NCBI GenBank assembly: GCA_027531445.1
Contig: JAPZRK010000025.1
Location: forward strand, 1-61,877
DNA: 61,877 nucleotides
Reading direction: 5' to 3'
From: Leptospira sp.
GTDB lineage: Bacteria > Spirochaetota > Leptospiria > Leptospirales > Leptospiraceae
Below are positions 60,443 through 61,877 of this stretch, piece after piece. Under the pieces are notes generated by a model. It did no database searches, was not told the origin of the DNA, and was given only the letters and a program-made list of their open reading frames with translations. Position 1 is the first letter of the stretch; each line of letters begins with the position of its first letter. The position numbers and the translations under genes are program-made.

Positions 60443-61114
60443 TTATTTTCGCAAGTTCTTCAAACGTTCGAGTAAAATAGGATGATTTGGATTCAGTTGA
60501 AGACCTTTTTGAAACGCTTTCCAAGCGGCCTCTATGTTTCCAGATTTTTGGAGCAAAAAACCAAAGGAGTCGAGATAGGCTGAGTGATTTGGCTCTAATT
60601 CGAGTACTTTTTTCAAACAACTAACAGCTTCACTCCTTTCCGTCGGACTCAAATCTTCTTTTAAAGCGAGTAAATACCCTAGCGAATTCAAACTATTTTT
60701 GTATTCAGGATTTCCTTTTAAGATCCGCCTGTGTATTTCAATGGCTTCATCTAATCGATGAGTATATTCATATATGTGAGCAAGAAATGACAAAAGTTTG
60801 GGATCATCCATAGAAAAAGCCAACCTTTCTTGGATCAATGCTTCTGCATCATCCCAACTTTTCATTTCAATTAAGGCAAAGACTTTCAATCGATAGACAT
60901 TATCAGCTTCAATAAATTTTGGATATCGGGCTGAAACTTGATCAAGAATCTGAACGCATTTTTTAAAATTTTTTGTCTGAAAACAACATAATGCAAAATT
61001 ATAATATAAAACTGGATCATCGGGTGATTGATTGATTTCTTGATCTAACAGAGTCAATGCCATCGCATAATTCCCTTTATTCATGTATGTAAGGTATTCT
61101 GTTTGATCTGGCAT
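60443..61114 (-). CDS. TPR-repeat protein
   Basis: 223 residues made of about six tetratricopeptide repeats (for example DPVLYYNFALCCFQTKNFKK, KSWDDAEALIQERL and LDEAIEIHRRILKGNPEYKN). No signal peptide or membrane segment. TPR proteins are scaffolds for protein binding; no partner is suggested by context. The tRNA genes lie downstream on the same strand after 59 bases. Confidence 0.88.
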   Translation of the reverse strand: MPDQTEYLTYMNKGNYAMALTLLDQEINQSPDDPVLYYNFALCCFQTKNFKKCVQILDQVSARYPKFIEADNVYRLKVFALIEMKSWDDAEALIQERLAFSMDDPKLLSFLAHIYEYTHRLDEAIEIHRRILKGNPEYKNSLNSLGYLLALKEDLSPTERSEAVSCLKKVLELEPNHSAYLDSFGFLLQKSGNIEAAWKAFQKGLQLNPNHPILLERLKNLRK

Positions 61115-61133
61115 AATATCCTTTAATTAAGTC

Positions 61134-61877
61134 TCAAAGTGAAGAAACTACGCTGACACCAGTAATTCCTAGAGTGTTCGAAGTCAGCTTGTTTAGGTCA
61201 GTTGCATTTGCTTTTAAATATGCATTCAACAAAAAAACAGTTGTTTGTGAAATGCGGCTCAACCCAACATCTTGTGTAATAGTACTTGTATTGCGTTCTG
61301 GATTTGCGCCAAATGGTGCACTGACATCCGTTATATTATAATGATTTGCTCCTTCAAAGGAAACCAAATATTTGATACTTTTATAATTTTCATAGCTTGA
61401 GAGTCCATCTTTTGGAGGAAATGCAGAATCTAAACTACCTTGTAAGTAGGCGACTGGAACCGCTTTGCCATTGGAATCTAAAACTATCTTTGAAGGATCC
61501 AATTGGGTTGTAAGCCCCGCACCATAAACAACGGTCACTTTTACTTGGCTCAGTAAGCTAGATCCAGCGTCACAAAATGGGAACTGACAGATTCCATTCA
61601 AAGCATAAATCGCTGTTACCCCACCGAGAGAATGTCCTAGGTAGCCCATCTTTTCCGGATCCAAACGACCAAAAAGAACGGAGGATGTCCTTGTATTTTG
61701 AGATTTTGCCAAAGCGTAAATTTCGTTTCCAGCGGCAGATGAAGGTCTTAAAAAGTATTGAGTGATAAATATTGTGCATCGATTTGGAACATAGACTACA
61801 TATCCATTTGAAGCGATTTGAGCCGCATAATTTGAGTAAAACGAAGAATGGACATTCCCTCCTTGAAACAAAACTAC
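61134..61877 (-). CDS. Alpha/beta hydrolase, chlorophyllase/PET-hydrolase-like (5' end outside window)
   Basis: About 247 residues are visible; the start lies beyond the window edge (frame open through VVLFQGGNVHSS), and a TTG at 61871 is not the real start. GYLGHSLGGVTAI is the nucleophile elbow, an Asp follows in GSLDSAFPP and the catalytic His in EGANHYNITD. Similar proteins are secreted or lipoprotein lipases/esterases. It lies 19 bases upstream of the TPR gene on the same strand. Confidence 0.85.
   Translation of the reverse strand, partial: VVLFQGGNVHSSFYSNYAAQIASNGYVVYVPNRCTIFITQYFLRPSSAAGNEIYALAKSQNTRTSSVLFGRLDPEKMGYLGHSLGGVTAIYALNGICQFPFCDAGSSLLSQVKVTVVYGAGLTTQLDPSKIVLDSNGKAVPVAYLQGSLDSAFPPKDGLSSYENYKSIKYLVSFEGANHYNITDVSAPFGANPERNTSTITQDVGLSRISQTTVFLLNAYLKANATDLNKLTSNTLGITGVSVVSSL

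Noticed and set aside
1..61877. Prophage, insertion sequence, integron or CRISPR array
   Set aside because: No integrase, transposase, phage structural gene or regular spacer-repeat pattern was seen, including around the tRNA genes.

Overview
The window looks like chromosomal DNA of a spirochaete of the genus Leptospira, probably a saprophytic or low-virulence species. The reasons are its moderately AT-rich composition, the many short lipoproteins with loose spirochaetal lipoboxes, a DUF1554 lipoprotein, several hybrid SpoIIE/7TM signalling proteins, frequent TTG/GTG starts and 1-4 base gene overlaps, and a cobalamin riboswitch. The genus is inferred from remembered families; no search was run. 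No transposase, integrase, phage gene or CRISPR array is visible.

Layout. 1-6.3 kb: a truncated sulfatase-fold lipoprotein coupled to an SMR-like membrane protein, an alpha/beta hydrolase, a DHH phosphoesterase, an ATPase-fold signalling protein, a YedK/HMCES-type DNA-protein crosslink protein and a hemolysin III-type membrane protein. 6.3-9.5 kb: the peroxide-defence set oxyR-ahpC-ahpF. 9.6-20.1 kb: a SpoIIE phosphatase with a 7TM sensor, a LytTR regulator, then a dedicated TonB system (small lipoproteins, TonB-dependent receptor, ExbB, ExbD, TonB) closed by a LytS-type histidine kinase. 20.1-24.8 kb: a copper operon on the minus strand (TetR, a cupredoxin/beta-helix/membrane fusion, a small membrane protein, a two-domain multicopper oxidase, Sco1). 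24.9-33.1 kb: a monoacylglycerol lipase-like hydrolase, TPM protein, SulP permease, AlgE-like porin with a TetR gene, acyltransferase and a di-haem peroxidase. 33.1-34.9 kb: a cobalamin riboswitch leader in front of two lipoproteins.

34.9-49.7 kb is the most interesting stretch. Two divergent, tightly packed operons share one 144-base promoter region. The minus operon has a hotdog protein, a hotdog protein fused to an S23/bAvd-like four-helix bundle, an SDR and a PP2C phosphatase. The plus operon has a KAS II-like synthase, a fused CoA-transferase and a KAS III-like synthase, followed by a very large kinase/ATPase/GAF/SpoIIE protein, SiaB-like and SiaC-like proteins and a class III nucleotide cyclase. 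The second half resembles the Pseudomonas SiaABCD partner-switching module, with the diguanylate cyclase SiaD replaced by a GAF-adenylate cyclase.

49.7-59.2 kb: a TetR-controlled ABA4-like membrane pair, an ankyrin/zinc-ribbon protein, a large DUF1554 lipoprotein, two OmpA-type proteins and a His-rich outer-membrane protein. 59.2-60.1 kb is non-coding and full of structured repeats (two 128-base copies and a 103-base element with terminal inverted repeats). Three tRNA genes (Pro, Arg, His, minus strand), a TPR protein and a truncated alpha/beta hydrolase end the window.
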